Assembly (NCBI GenBank): GCA_016282915.1
Contig: JAEELW010000112.1
Location: 1-55,327 of the forward strand
Source: Lachnospiraceae bacterium
GTDB lineage: Bacteria; Bacillota; Clostridia; Lachnospirales; Lachnospiraceae
Direction: 5' to 3'
Length of the DNA: 55,327 nucleotides
The first letter of the stretch is position 1, and the number at the start of each line of letters is the position of its first letter. Made by a program: the position numbers and the translations under genes. A model generated the notes under the pieces. The model saw only the letters and a program-made list of their open reading frames with translations. It was not told where the DNA came from and searched no databases. Shown piece by piece: positions 33,115 through 41,445 of the stretch.

Positions 33115-34355
33115 TGGGTCTGACGAGAAAAGGAAGAAAAAGAACACTGCTCGTTATCCTGCTCTTCTGGCTGGCAGGGCTCAGCCTTTTTGCGCCGGTT
33201 CCGGAGAGCCATGCGGTGGATACCGATACCCTGAAAGAAAGGATCAACGAAAAAGAAAAAGAAAAGAAGGCTCTGGAGAAAGAAAAGAAGGAGCTGCAGC
33301 AGGGGAAGAAAAACGTGCAGGCGATGATCAGCTCGCTGGAGGGCAAGAAGCAGGAGCTGAACGCCGTGGTGCAGGAGCTGGATGAAGAAGTGATCCGCGT
33401 GGAGAATGATATCGCGCAGCTGGAGGAAGCGATCAGCCTGAAAGAGGGAGAGATCGAAGAGACCCGGCAGGAACTGGTGGCAGCGGAGGAGGTGGCCCTG
33501 GCCCAGTATGAGGCCATGAAGGAACGGATCTGCTTCATGTATGAACGCGGCGAGAGCCTGTACACGGAACTCATGATGGGTGCAGAATCTTTCGGTGACT
33601 GGCTGAACAAGGCCGAATACATCCAGATGCTCTCGGATTATGACCGGAAGAAGCTGGAGGAATTCCAGCTGGTGGCGGAAAACGTACGGGTAACGAAGGA
33701 ACTGCTGGAGGCGGAGGAAGAAGTGCTGGAAGGCACGAGAGCCGAAGCGGAGCAGAACCGTTCGGATCTGAATGCACTGATCGGGGAAAAGCAGTCGCAG
33801 ATCGCTGCCTACCAGAAAGAGATCGAGGATGAGGAAACGGCAATGGCGGCTCTGGATGCGGAGCTGCATGCGCAGGAATCGATCATCGCCGCGGTGGAGG
33901 CACAGCTGGCCTCCGACAGGGCGGCACTGGCGGAAGCGCAGCGCATGCATTATAACGGCGGTAAATTCGCCTGGCCGGCACCGGACTATGTACGTATCTC
34001 CAGTCCGTACGGCTATCGTATGCATCCGATCTACAAGGTACAGAAGCTGCACAGCGGCGTGGATCTGGCTTCGGCCATGGGAAGCCGTATCCTTGCAGCC
34101 TATGACGGCAAGGTGATCGCGGCCGGTTACAACGCGAGTATGGGAAATTATATCATGATCGATCATGGTGACAATCTGGTCACGGTCTATATGCATGCTT
34201 CGGCGCTTTATGTCTCTGCGGGGCAGATGGTGAGCCGCGGGCAGCATATCGCGGCTGTAGGTTCCACGGGGAATTCCACCGGCCCGCACCTGCATTTCTC
34301 GGTGCGTCTGAACGGAGCCTATGTCGATCCCATGCCGTATATCACAGGAGGCTGA
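33114..34355 (+). CDS. Murein hydrolase with coiled coil and M23 peptidase domain (EnvC/PcsB-like)
   Basis: 413 residues. A signal peptide (TLLVILLFWLAGLSLFAPVPESHA) leads to about 230 residues of coiled coil and a C-terminal LytM/M23 domain with zinc ligands His 313 and Asp 317 (HSGVD) and the HLH motif at 392-394. Both metal motifs are intact, so it is likely an active endopeptidase, unlike EnvC. The coiled coil has the PcsB hinge (MKERICFMYERGES...SFGDWLNKAEYIQMLSDYD). Position after ftsEX says it is the hydrolase they activate. Confidence 0.93.
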   Translation: MGLTRKGRKRTLLVILLFWLAGLSLFAPVPESHAVDTDTLKERINEKEKEKKALEKEKKELQQGKKNVQAMISSLEGKKQELNAVVQELDEEVIRVENDIAQLEEAISLKEGEIEETRQELVAAEEVALAQYEAMKERICFMYERGESLYTELMMGAESFGDWLNKAEYIQMLSDYDRKKLEEFQLVAENVRVTKELLEAEEEVLEGTRAEAEQNRSDLNALIGEKQSQIAAYQKEIEDEETAMAALDAELHAQESIIAAVEAQLASDRAALAEAQRMHYNGGKFAWPAPDYVRISSPYGYRMHPIYKVQKLHSGVDLASAMGSRILAAYDGKVIAAGYNASMGNYIMIDHGDNLVTVYMHASALYVSAGQMVSRGQHIAAVGSTGNSTGPHLHFSVRLNGAYVDPMPYITGG

Positions 34356-34365
34356 AAGATTTCAA

Positions 34366-35649
34366 ATGGAACAGGATAACAGTAAGCGTTCATATTTTCT
34401 CGGCCTTTTTACGGGCTGTATCATCTGTGCGTTCATCATATGCGTCATAGTGATCATCAGGATCATCACGGCATCGGACAAGGCGCAGGTTTCGGCGGTA
34501 TCCCCGCCCACGCCGGCGGCTTCTTCGGGAAAGGTCTACGCGGCAAGCGTTTCCCAGGATGGGCCTCTGATGGATGATCCCATGATCGAGCGGAAGATCT
34601 CTGCGCTCGAAGAGCTGATCGATAAGGAGTTTATCGACAGCGTGAGCAATAATGCTCTGGAGATCGGGATCTATGACGGGATCATGTCGGCTCTGGACGA
34701 TCCCTATGCGGCTTATTACACTCCCGAAGAATACCTGGAGATGCAGCGCGATACCCAGGGGATCTATTACGGCATCGGCGCATACCTGCAGAAGGACACG
34801 GATACGCTCTATCCCCGGATCAGCGGCGTGATCAAGAATACGCCTGCCGAGGAACAGGGGCTGCAGGAAGACGATTACATCACCAAGGTGGAAGGGGAAG
34901 ATACCTTCGACTGGGAGCTGGATGAAGTCGTTAAACGCATACGCGGACCGGAGAATACGAGCGTCCATATCACGATCTCCCGGAAGGAAAACGGGAGCGT
35001 GACCGAGCTCGAGAAGGACGTGACCCGCCGAAAGGTGGAAACGCCTACGGTAGAATATGAAAAGAAGGAGAAAGGGATCGCCTATATCTCCATCAGCGAG
35101 TTTGATGTGGTGACTATCGACCAGTTTGCCGAAGCGCTGGCAGAGGCCAGGGGCGACGGCATGAAGGGGCTGGTACTGGATCTGCGTTCCAATCCGGGCG
35201 GATCGCTGCGGGCGGTGGTGGATATCGCCTCCATGATGCTTCCCAAGGGACGGGTGGTCTATACCGAGGATAAATACGGAAGGCAGCAGAGCTACGACTG
35301 TGACGGCAGACATGAGATCGACGTGCCCATGGTGGTGCTGGTGAACGGCAACAGCGCCAGCGCTTCCGAGATCCTGGCGGGCGCCATCAAGGATTATAAA
35401 AAGGGTACGATCATGGGGACCACGACTTTCGGAAAAGGCATCGTGCAGCAGATCTTTCCGCTGACCGACGGCTCGGCCGTAAAGCTTACGGTGAGCCATT
35501 ATTATACACCGAACGGTAACGATATCCATAAAAAGGGCATTGAGCCCGATATCGAGGTCAAATTTGACAGTGAGGCCTACCAGAAGGACAAAAGCGACAA
35601 TCAGCTGGATGAAGCGATAAAAGAGCTGGAGAAGAAGCTGGGCAACTGA
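34366..35649 (+). CDS. C-terminal processing peptidase, S41 family (CtpA/CtpB-like)
   Basis: 427 residues from the ATG at 34366; AGGAGG lies 14 bases upstream, a long spacing, and the frame extends upstream into the M23 gene. One N-terminal membrane helix (GLFTGCIICAFIICVIVIIRII), a PDZ domain (GIGAYLQKDTDTLYPRISGVIKNTPAEEQGL) and the S41 core with catalytic Ser 332 in NSASASEI and Lys 357 in TTFGKGI. It sits outside the membrane. Its position after the M23 hydrolase suggests it processes or degrades wall hydrolases or their regulators. Confidence 0.93.
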   Translation: MEQDNSKRSYFLGLFTGCIICAFIICVIVIIRIITASDKAQVSAVSPPTPAASSGKVYAASVSQDGPLMDDPMIERKISALEELIDKEFIDSVSNNALEIGIYDGIMSALDDPYAAYYTPEEYLEMQRDTQGIYYGIGAYLQKDTDTLYPRISGVIKNTPAEEQGLQEDDYITKVEGEDTFDWELDEVVKRIRGPENTSVHITISRKENGSVTELEKDVTRRKVETPTVEYEKKEKGIAYISISEFDVVTIDQFAEALAEARGDGMKGLVLDLRSNPGGSLRAVVDIASMMLPKGRVVYTEDKYGRQQSYDCDGRHEIDVPMVVLVNGNSASASEILAGAIKDYKKGTIMGTTTFGKGIVQQIFPLTDGSAVKLTVSHYYTPNGNDIHKKGIEPDIEVKFDSEAYQKDKSDNQLDEAIKELEKKLGN

Positions 35650-35681
35650 CCCGGCAGGACTGCGCTGTTTTGAGCTTACGA

Positions 35682-35740
35682 TTCAGACCCGGGCCGCGCC
35701 TGCTGCGTGGCTGCGGGCCGATACTTTGATCAGCAGGCTT
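35682..35740 (+). repeat. Left arm of a 59/61-bp inverted repeat
   Basis: The 59 bases are the reverse complement of 38164-38224 except for two extra bases in the other copy. Matching stops sharply at both ends. The arm contains an imperfect internal palindrome (GGCC/CTGCGGGCC) that can fold. It lies in the gap between the S41 and SGNH genes. Confidence 0.9.
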
Positions 35741-35753
35741 TTGAGGAAGCTTT

Positions 35754-37139
35754 ATGTCACGGATCCGCAAGCTGAAAAAATGGATCAGGCGAAACCGGCG
35801 CTCGCTGATCGCCGCAGGCGGGATGATGCTTGCCGTAGCAATCGCGCTCTGTGCTATCCTGTATTTTACGGAAAAAGGTGCGGAGCCGGAAAAAAAGACG
35901 GCAGGCCGGGAAAGCGCGCCCTCCCAGAGTGTACAGGCAGATACCGGTAGGATGCCGGCAGGACAGGGATCGCCTGAGAAGGACGATGAAAAGGCAACGC
36001 CGACGCCGGTACCCGTGCTCGTGGAGCCGCCGGACAGTCCCGTGGTACTGAAAGAAGTTCCGGGCACCCGCAGCGGTTATCTGAAGCATTGTGTTTTTCT
36101 GGGCGATTCCCGTATGGTCGGAATGGTCAATTACTCCTGTATTTCCGATGAGGATGCCCTGGCACAGGTCGGCATTTCGCACAATTCGGTCGAAAACTTC
36201 ACTTTTTCCCAGAATTCCGGAAAAGAATATACGGTGCGTTCCTATCTTGCGGCACGCAATCCCGAGGTGGTCTATCTGGGCTTCGGCGTCAACGGCATGA
36301 ATTACATGGATGAGGAGACGTACAAAAAGACGTATCGCAGCCTTATCGAGCATATCATGCAGATGTCGCCTTCGAGTAAGCTGGTGCTCATGGCGATCTG
36401 GCCCGTGGATGACGACGGTCCCTACAAGGGAGCCGTAAAAACGGAATGGGTGGACAGATACAACGATTTCTTTCTTTCCCTTGCCGAGGAAAAGGGGCAG
36501 TACTACCTGGCGGTGAATTCGGTACTGCAGGATGCAAACGGCAGGATACGTAAGGAATATGACGGCGGAGACGGTCTGCATTACAACGCCGCGGCCTGCA
36601 AGGTGATCATGAATTATATCCAGACGCATCCCGTACCGGGCATTTCCGATGAGGGCGAGTATGTGGTGCATTATGTGGCGCCGCCGCCGGCCAAGAAGGT
36701 GACGCCGACGCCGCCGCCGACCCAGGCAGCGACGCCCACGGAAGAAGAGGAGGAGGAAGAAGAGGAACTGTCCCCGACGGAGAAGCCGAGTGCAACAGCG
36801 ACGGTATCCGCCAATTCTCCCACACCTACGAAAAAGCCGAAAGCTTCACCGAGTCCCGAAGATCCCGAGCCGAGTGAAGAGGAGGAGCCCTCCCCGTCAG
36901 AGGAGCCGGAACCTTCCGAAGAGCCTACAGCGGGAGATGTGACACCCAGTGAAGCAACGCCCAGCGAAAGCGAAAAACCCACCGGCGGTGAAAAACCCAG
37001 CGGAGGGGAAACGCCAAGCGGAGGCGGCACACCAAGCGGAGGCGATAGTCCCGGCGGAGACGATCCGCCCGGTGACGATACAGATTCTTCACGCGGCAGA
37101 CCCGGGCCGGAACCGGTGCCGCCGGACAGACGGCGATGA
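35754..37139 (+). CDS. Surface SGNH/GDSL hydrolase with Pro/Glu/Ser/Thr tail
   Basis: 461 residues. A basic N-terminus and one membrane helix (LIAAGGMMLAVAIALCAILYF) anchor it. The catalytic domain shows block I FLGDSR (Ser 119), the Asn block GFGVNGMNY and Asp 273/His 276 in DGLHYN. The last 160 residues are a low-complexity tail (PTPPPTQ, EEEEEEEE, PSEEPEPSEEP, GGEKPSGGETPSGG), probably crossing the wall; no LPXTG motif is seen. Substrate may be an O-acetylated wall glycan (inference). Together with the AraC gene it is enclosed by the inverted repeat. Confidence 0.85.
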   Translation: MSRIRKLKKWIRRNRRSLIAAGGMMLAVAIALCAILYFTEKGAEPEKKTAGRESAPSQSVQADTGRMPAGQGSPEKDDEKATPTPVPVLVEPPDSPVVLKEVPGTRSGYLKHCVFLGDSRMVGMVNYSCISDEDALAQVGISHNSVENFTFSQNSGKEYTVRSYLAARNPEVVYLGFGVNGMNYMDEETYKKTYRSLIEHIMQMSPSSKLVLMAIWPVDDDGPYKGAVKTEWVDRYNDFFLSLAEEKGQYYLAVNSVLQDANGRIRKEYDGGDGLHYNAAACKVIMNYIQTHPVPGISDEGEYVVHYVAPPPAKKVTPTPPPTQAATPTEEEEEEEEELSPTEKPSATATVSANSPTPTKKPKASPSPEDPEPSEEEEPSPSEEPEPSEEPTAGDVTPSEATPSESEKPTGGEKPSGGETPSGGGTPSGGDSPGGDDPPGDDTDSSRGRPGPEPVPPDRRR

Positions 37140-37148
37140 TGAGGGATC

Positions 37149-38084
37149 ATGGCAGCAGAAGCGTTTGAGGATTATTTTGAGCATACAAATGCGGATTATC
37201 CCGTAGGCGTGTATTATGTGGATCTCAGCCGCATGTTCATGGAACAGGTGCGAACCCAGTGGCATGAGGCCATGGAGATCGATCTGTGTCGCAGCGGGAC
37301 AGCCGTCTTTTCGGTGGGTGACGGGGAATATACCCTGCAGGCCGGTAATGCGATCTGGATCAACCAGGGCAGGCTTCATGCGATACGGCCGAAGGACGGC
37401 GGCGACTGCGTGATCCTTTCGGTGCTTTTTCATCCGGCATATCTCTTCGAACAGGCGGATTCTTTCCTTGCGGCCAAGTATTACAGTCCGCTCACCTCGG
37501 CGGATTCCATGCCCTGTATGATGCTGGAACGCAGCGATCCGTACGGCCGGCGGGCCCTGGAATGCGTGGATTCCATACTGGACGCCAATCTGAACAAAGC
37601 ATACGGCTACGAGCTGCAGACCAAGAGCATGCTCTGCGCACTGTGGCTGCAGCTTCTGGAGAAAGGCGCGCATCTGGGCGGGGCCACGCCCCACAGCGTC
37701 ATGGATGAACAGCGTGTGAAGGAGGCCATGGAATATATCCGCAGGCATTTTTCGGAAGAGATCAGTCTGGAGGATATTGCGGACAGCATCCATGTGAGCA
37801 AGAGCGAATGCTGCCGGGCATTTAAGCGCAGTACCGGAGCGTCGCCTTTTGACGCACTGCTGGCGCACCGTATCTTTGAATCCGCCAGGCGCATGCAGCG
37901 CGGCGATGCGAGTGCAACTTCCATGCAGACGCTGGCAGCGGCGGTGGGATTTAAGAACGCCAGCTATTATAACCGGATATTCCGGAAGTTTCTGGGCTGT
38001 ACGCCCACACAGTACCGCGACGAGATCCGCAAGAGCCACAGGGATGCCCTGAATCCGTACGGGATCTCGTTAGCAAGATTATAA
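37149..38084 (+). CDS. AraC-family transcriptional regulator
   Basis: 311 residues. An N-terminal cupin (WHEAMEIDLCRSGTAVFSVGDGEYTLQAG, INQGRLHAIRP) should bind a sugar-like ligand; the C-terminal 100 residues are two helix-turn-helix motifs (EISLEDIADSIHVSKSECCRAFKRSTG; TLAAAVGFKNASYYNRIFRKFLGCTPTQYR). The GH3 glucosidase gene downstream is the natural candidate target. It lies 9 bases after the SGNH gene, inside the inverted repeat, so inversion would turn it away from GH3. Confidence 0.92.
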   Translation: MAAEAFEDYFEHTNADYPVGVYYVDLSRMFMEQVRTQWHEAMEIDLCRSGTAVFSVGDGEYTLQAGNAIWINQGRLHAIRPKDGGDCVILSVLFHPAYLFEQADSFLAAKYYSPLTSADSMPCMMLERSDPYGRRALECVDSILDANLNKAYGYELQTKSMLCALWLQLLEKGAHLGGATPHSVMDEQRVKEAMEYIRRHFSEEISLEDIADSIHVSKSECCRAFKRSTGASPFDALLAHRIFESARRMQRGDASATSMQTLAAAVGFKNASYYNRIFRKFLGCTPTQYRDEIRKSHRDALNPYGISLARL

Positions 38085-38163
38085 CGTTACTGTTCGCCGG
38101 CCTGCCGGCCACCGAAGGTAACGTGCCTGCCGCCGTGCAAAACCGGCTTCGCCGGTGGGCGGC
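38084..38163 (+). other. Two consecutive stem-loops next to the right repeat arm
   Basis: First stem-loop 38084-38124: ACGTTAC / GTAACGT with inner TTCG/CGAA and GGCC/GGCC. Second, 38129-38163: GCCGCC / GGCGGC with inner ACCGGC-TTC-GCCGGT. The repeat arm at 38164 begins immediately after and can fold as well. No T-run follows, so none is a standard terminator. Confidence 0.6.
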
Positions 38164-38224
38164 AAGCCTGCTGATCAAAGTATCGGCCCGCAGCCACGCA
38201 GCAGCTGCGCGGCCCGGGTCTGAA
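38164..38224 (-). repeat. Right arm of the 59/61-bp inverted repeat
   Basis: 61 bases, the reverse complement of 35682-35740 with two extra bases (CT near 38203). Internal GGCC-CGCAGC / GCTGCG-C-GGCC can fold into a bulged hairpin, so the element resembles a palindromic interspersed repeat as well as a recombination site. Confidence 0.9.
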
Positions 38225-38277
38225 CGGGAACACTCTGACGTATTGTGAGGGCCACAGGCCCCGGAAAGGAGAACAGC

Positions 38278-40521
38278 TTGAAAGAAAGTAAGAAGATTCA
38301 GAACGAAAAGATCGAAGCGCTTCTCAAGGAACTGACCCTGGAGGAAAAATGCCGCATGATCCACGGCTCCGAGTTTTTCAAAAGCGGTGATGTGCCGCGC
38401 CTCGGTATCCCCAAGATCGCTACCAGCGACGGTCCCTGCGGTGTGAGAAACGATTTTTACCCGGACCGCTGGTTTGTCATCGGCAGCAGTGCCGACTACG
38501 TGAGCTATCTGCCCAGCAATTCGGCCATTGCATCCACCTGGAACCGTGAGCTGGCACATGACAGCGGCATGGTACTGGGACGCGAAGCAAGGGGCCGCGG
38601 CAAGGACATGATCCTGGCGCCGGGCATCAATATCAAACGCAATCCCCTCTGCGGGCGCAATTTTGAATACCTGAGTGAGGATCCGTATCTGGTGAGCGAG
38701 ATGGTGGTGCCGCTGATCGAGGGCATACAGGAAAATGATGTATCCGCCTGCGTGAAGCATTTTGCCTGCAACAACCAGGAATTTGAGAGGCATAGCGTCA
38801 ACGCCGAACCCACGGAGAGAGCCTTTAACGAGATCTATCTGCCCGGTTTCGAAGCGGCGGTGAAGAAGGCGAAGACCCGCGGCCTGATGGGCAGCTACAA
38901 CCTGGTGCGCGGCGAGCACGGCAGCGAGAGCCGCCTGCTTCTGACCGACATCCTCCGGAAAAAGTGGAAATACGACGGCCTGGTAGTCAGTGACTGGACC
39001 GCAAACCATGACACGAAGGATGCAGCCGAAAGCGGTCTGGATCTGGAGATGGGCATCACGGATAATTTTGACGAGTACTACCTGGGCATGCCGCTGGTGC
39101 GTGCGATTCAAAGTGGCGAGATCGACGAGGAATGCGTCAACGAAAAGGTACGCAACATCCTGCGTTTCCTGTTGCGCGTCCGCAAGATCGATATCGAAGT
39201 GAGCAGCACCCGGGGAGGAAAGACGACGGCCCGCGCCGTGGAGGTGCCCGACCGCGATCCCGGCTGCTACAACGGGACCATCATGCACAGCTATGCCAGA
39301 AACACGGCGGACGAGGCCGTGGTACTGCTTAAGAACGAAAAGAAACGTCTGCCCCTCAAGCCTTCGCAGACAAAACGCATCCTGGTGATCGGCGACAACG
39401 CCAACCGCGCACACGCCAACGGCGGCGGCAGTGCCGAGATCAAAGCGCTTTACGAGATCACGCCCCTTCTGGGGATCGCACAGGAATACGGCGGAAATAC
39501 CGAGGTGCGTTACGCACGCGGCTACTATGTACCGCCGAAATACCGCGAGCGGGAAAACTGGCAGGAGCACAGCATCACGGATGAATGGGGAGCCGATTTT
39601 GCCGACAGGGACAAGAGAAAGCTTTCCGCCGAGCAGAGAAAGGCGACAAAGGCCCTGAAGGAAGAGGCACTGCGTCTGGCGGCAGAGTATGATGACGTGA
39701 TCTTTGTGGGCGGCCTGGACCATGATTTCGACGTGGAGGGCGCGGACCGCAAGAACATGAAGCTGCCCTACGGACAGGATGAGCTTCTGAACGAACTGCT
39801 GGATGTAAATCCCAATATCATCGTGGTGATGGTGGCCGGCAGCCCCGTGGATATGCGTGCCTGGAAGGATCGGGCAAAGGCCATCGTATATATGAGCTAC
39901 AACGGCATGGAAGGCGGCAGCGCTCTGGCAAGAGTGATCAGCGGTGAGATCTGCCCTTCCGGGAAACTGGCGGAAACCTTCCCCAACTGCTACGAGGATA
40001 CGCCGGTGGCGCATTTCGGCGAATATCCCGGACGGAAGCTTACGGCGGCGCAGAAGAAGCGCTACAAAGCCTGCGCCTATACGGAGGAGTACAAAGAAGA
40101 CATCTTCGTGGGTTACCGCTATTACGAGAAATTCAAGGTGCCCGTACAGTTCCCCTTCGGCCATGGCCTTTCCTATGTGGATTTCAGGTATGAAGGCATG
40201 GAACTGAAGAAAAAGGATCATACCGTGACGGTGAGCGTAAAGCTTACCAATACCGGCATTGCCCGCGCTTCCGAAGTGGTGCAGCTCTATGTGGGAGAGA
40301 AGACGCCTTCCCCCGAGAATCCGGTCAAGGAGCTGAAGGGATTTGAAAAGGTGGAACTGAAGCCCGGTCAGACCAAAACGGTACGGATCAAGCTGCACTT
40401 AAAGGATCTGGCACACTATGACGGCGAAGCCGGTAAATGGGTGCAGATGCACGGCAGCATGGAATTTTATATCGGATCCAGCAGCGCCGACATCCGCTGC
40501 AGAAAGGAACTGAAGATCTGA
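38278..40521 (+). CDS. Glycoside hydrolase family 3 beta-glucosidase-type enzyme
   Basis: 747 residues from a TTG with AAAGGAG 6 bases upstream; a GTG at 38245 has no ribosome site. No signal peptide, so it acts on imported oligosaccharides. The N-terminal barrel holds ATSDGPCGVRN, KHFACNNQEFERHSVN and the nucleophile Asp 239 in VVSDWTANHD; the alpha/beta sandwich follows, then the C-terminal fibronectin-III-like domain (FGHGLSYVDFRYEGM). Retaining exo-acting beta-glucosidase or related. The AraC gene upstream probably controls it. A strong terminator follows. Confidence 0.93.
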   Translation: MKESKKIQNEKIEALLKELTLEEKCRMIHGSEFFKSGDVPRLGIPKIATSDGPCGVRNDFYPDRWFVIGSSADYVSYLPSNSAIASTWNRELAHDSGMVLGREARGRGKDMILAPGINIKRNPLCGRNFEYLSEDPYLVSEMVVPLIEGIQENDVSACVKHFACNNQEFERHSVNAEPTERAFNEIYLPGFEAAVKKAKTRGLMGSYNLVRGEHGSESRLLLTDILRKKWKYDGLVVSDWTANHDTKDAAESGLDLEMGITDNFDEYYLGMPLVRAIQSGEIDEECVNEKVRNILRFLLRVRKIDIEVSSTRGGKTTARAVEVPDRDPGCYNGTIMHSYARNTADEAVVLLKNEKKRLPLKPSQTKRILVIGDNANRAHANGGGSAEIKALYEITPLLGIAQEYGGNTEVRYARGYYVPPKYRERENWQEHSITDEWGADFADRDKRKLSAEQRKATKALKEEALRLAAEYDDVIFVGGLDHDFDVEGADRKNMKLPYGQDELLNELLDVNPNIIVVMVAGSPVDMRAWKDRAKAIVYMSYNGMEGGSALARVISGEICPSGKLAETFPNCYEDTPVAHFGEYPGRKLTAAQKKRYKACAYTEEYKEDIFVGYRYYEKFKVPVQFPFGHGLSYVDFRYEGMELKKKDHTVTVSVKLTNTGIARASEVVQLYVGEKTPSPENPVKELKGFEKVELKPGQTKTVRIKLHLKDLAHYDGEAGKWVQMHGSMEFYIGSSSADIRCRKELKI

Positions 40522-40556
40522 GCCGGGAAAGCGGGCTTCCGGAATATTTATTCCAT

Positions 40557-40591
40557 GCAGTGGCGGGATCTTCCCGCCGCTGCTTTTTTTA
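40557..40591 (+). terminator. Rho-independent terminator of the GH3 gene
   Basis: A 12-bp stem (GCAGTGGCGGGA with TCCCGCCGCTGC, one G-T pair) around a TCT loop, followed by seven Ts. Confidence 0.9.
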
Positions 40592-40666
40592 CCTATCCGG
40601 AACCCGGCTGCGCAGGCACGATCAGCTGCTGTTCGTCGCGGGAAAAGCGTATTATGTCAGGAAAAG

Positions 40667-40715
40667 GCAAAAAAAAGGAACAGGGTGCTATCCTGTATTC
40701 AGGACAGTACCCTGT
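40667..40715 (-). terminator. Rho-independent terminator of the ECF S-component gene
   Basis: ACAGGGT (40680-40686) pairs with ACCCTGT (40709-40715), inner TCCTG/CAGGA with a TATT loop; on the minus strand it is followed by TTCC and eight Ts (40669-40676). Confidence 0.8.
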
Positions 40716-40773
40716 TCGGAAAAACAGCTGTCTACCTTGAAAAAAGACGGAGAGACGGATCCGCTGCAGATAT

Positions 40774-41307
40774 TCAGCTGTTGGCGGTAACGAGCCTGGT
40801 ATACAGGTTCCGGACGCGGAAGCCCCAGCACAGGAGCATTCCGAAAACGGCCCCGACCACAGCCTGGGCGATCTCATAGGGAAGCTTGATCATGGCATAT
40901 TCAAAGGTGCTGTAGATGAAGGTCTTTCCCAGGGTATAGCCGACGACCATGATGACTGCGCCGATGCTCACGCCGATGCCGGAAGCCAGCTTCGGGTGGG
41001 ATTTCAGTACGTGATGGGCAAAGAGCGAGATCACCACGGCCTGCAGTCCGTGTGTGACAAGCGATACAAACATGGGGGCGGGGTAAAAGATCATATCCCC
41101 GAGGAATGAGCCGATGCCGCCCACGACAAAAGCTTCGAAAGGATTCAGCAATATTGCTGCAAGACAGATCACCACGTCGCAGAGATAGAGGTGGCCTCCC
41201 GGTACGGGTACGCCGAAGGAGGACATGGCGATGTTCATGGCCATGAAGAAGGCTGTCATTGTGATCCGGATGGTCGGATAGTTCTTCTTTTCTTTCATAT
41301 GTTTCAT
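40774..41307 (-). CDS. ECF transporter S component (vitamin-binding membrane protein)
   Basis: 177 residues, six membrane helices. The first half (AFFMAMNIAMSSFGVPVPGGHLYLCDVVICLAAILLNPFEAFVVGGIGSFLGD) follows the ECF substrate-binding subunit pattern, where a PxPGGxxYL-like loop lines the ligand pocket. Group II S components share a separate energising module (EcfA, EcfA', EcfT), not present here. It is transcribed divergently from a MocR/PdxR-type regulator, which by family knowledge points to a vitamin B6 compound as substrate; this is inference and other vitamins are possible. Confidence 0.82.
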   Translation of the reverse strand: MKHMKEKKNYPTIRITMTAFFMAMNIAMSSFGVPVPGGHLYLCDVVICLAAILLNPFEAFVVGGIGSFLGDMIFYPAPMFVSLVTHGLQAVVISLFAHHVLKSHPKLASGIGVSIGAVIMVVGYTLGKTFIYSTFEYAMIKLPYEIAQAVVGAVFGMLLCWGFRVRNLYTRLVTANS

Positions 41308-41412
41308 CTCCGTTTATGATTTTTTTATGACTTCCTGTTATCAATGGAGAAATGATCGAAAGCGCTTTACAGGAGCCGAAAAAAAAGTTACCATAAGTCT
41401 GGGTATATAAAA

Positions 41413-41445
41413 ATGACCAGAAAAGAAATAAAGGATATGACCAGA
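41413..41445 (+). promoter_or_regulatory. Operator-like direct repeats in the ECF-MocR divergent region
   Basis: Two exact copies of ATGACCAGA (41413-41421 and 41437-41445), 24 bases apart; the second overlaps the first base of the MocR ATG. Direct repeats at near whole helical turns are how MocR/PdxR proteins bind. The AAAGGAT ribosome site lies between them. Confidence 0.55.

Noticed and set aside
37951-40398. 815-codon minus-strand frame opposite the GH3 gene
   Set aside because: Shadow of the GH3 gene; crosses a gene boundary and has no recognisable domain.
41308-41412. Riboswitch before the ECF S-component gene
   Set aside because: The leader is short and shows no TPP, FMN, cobalamin or other conserved aptamer motif.
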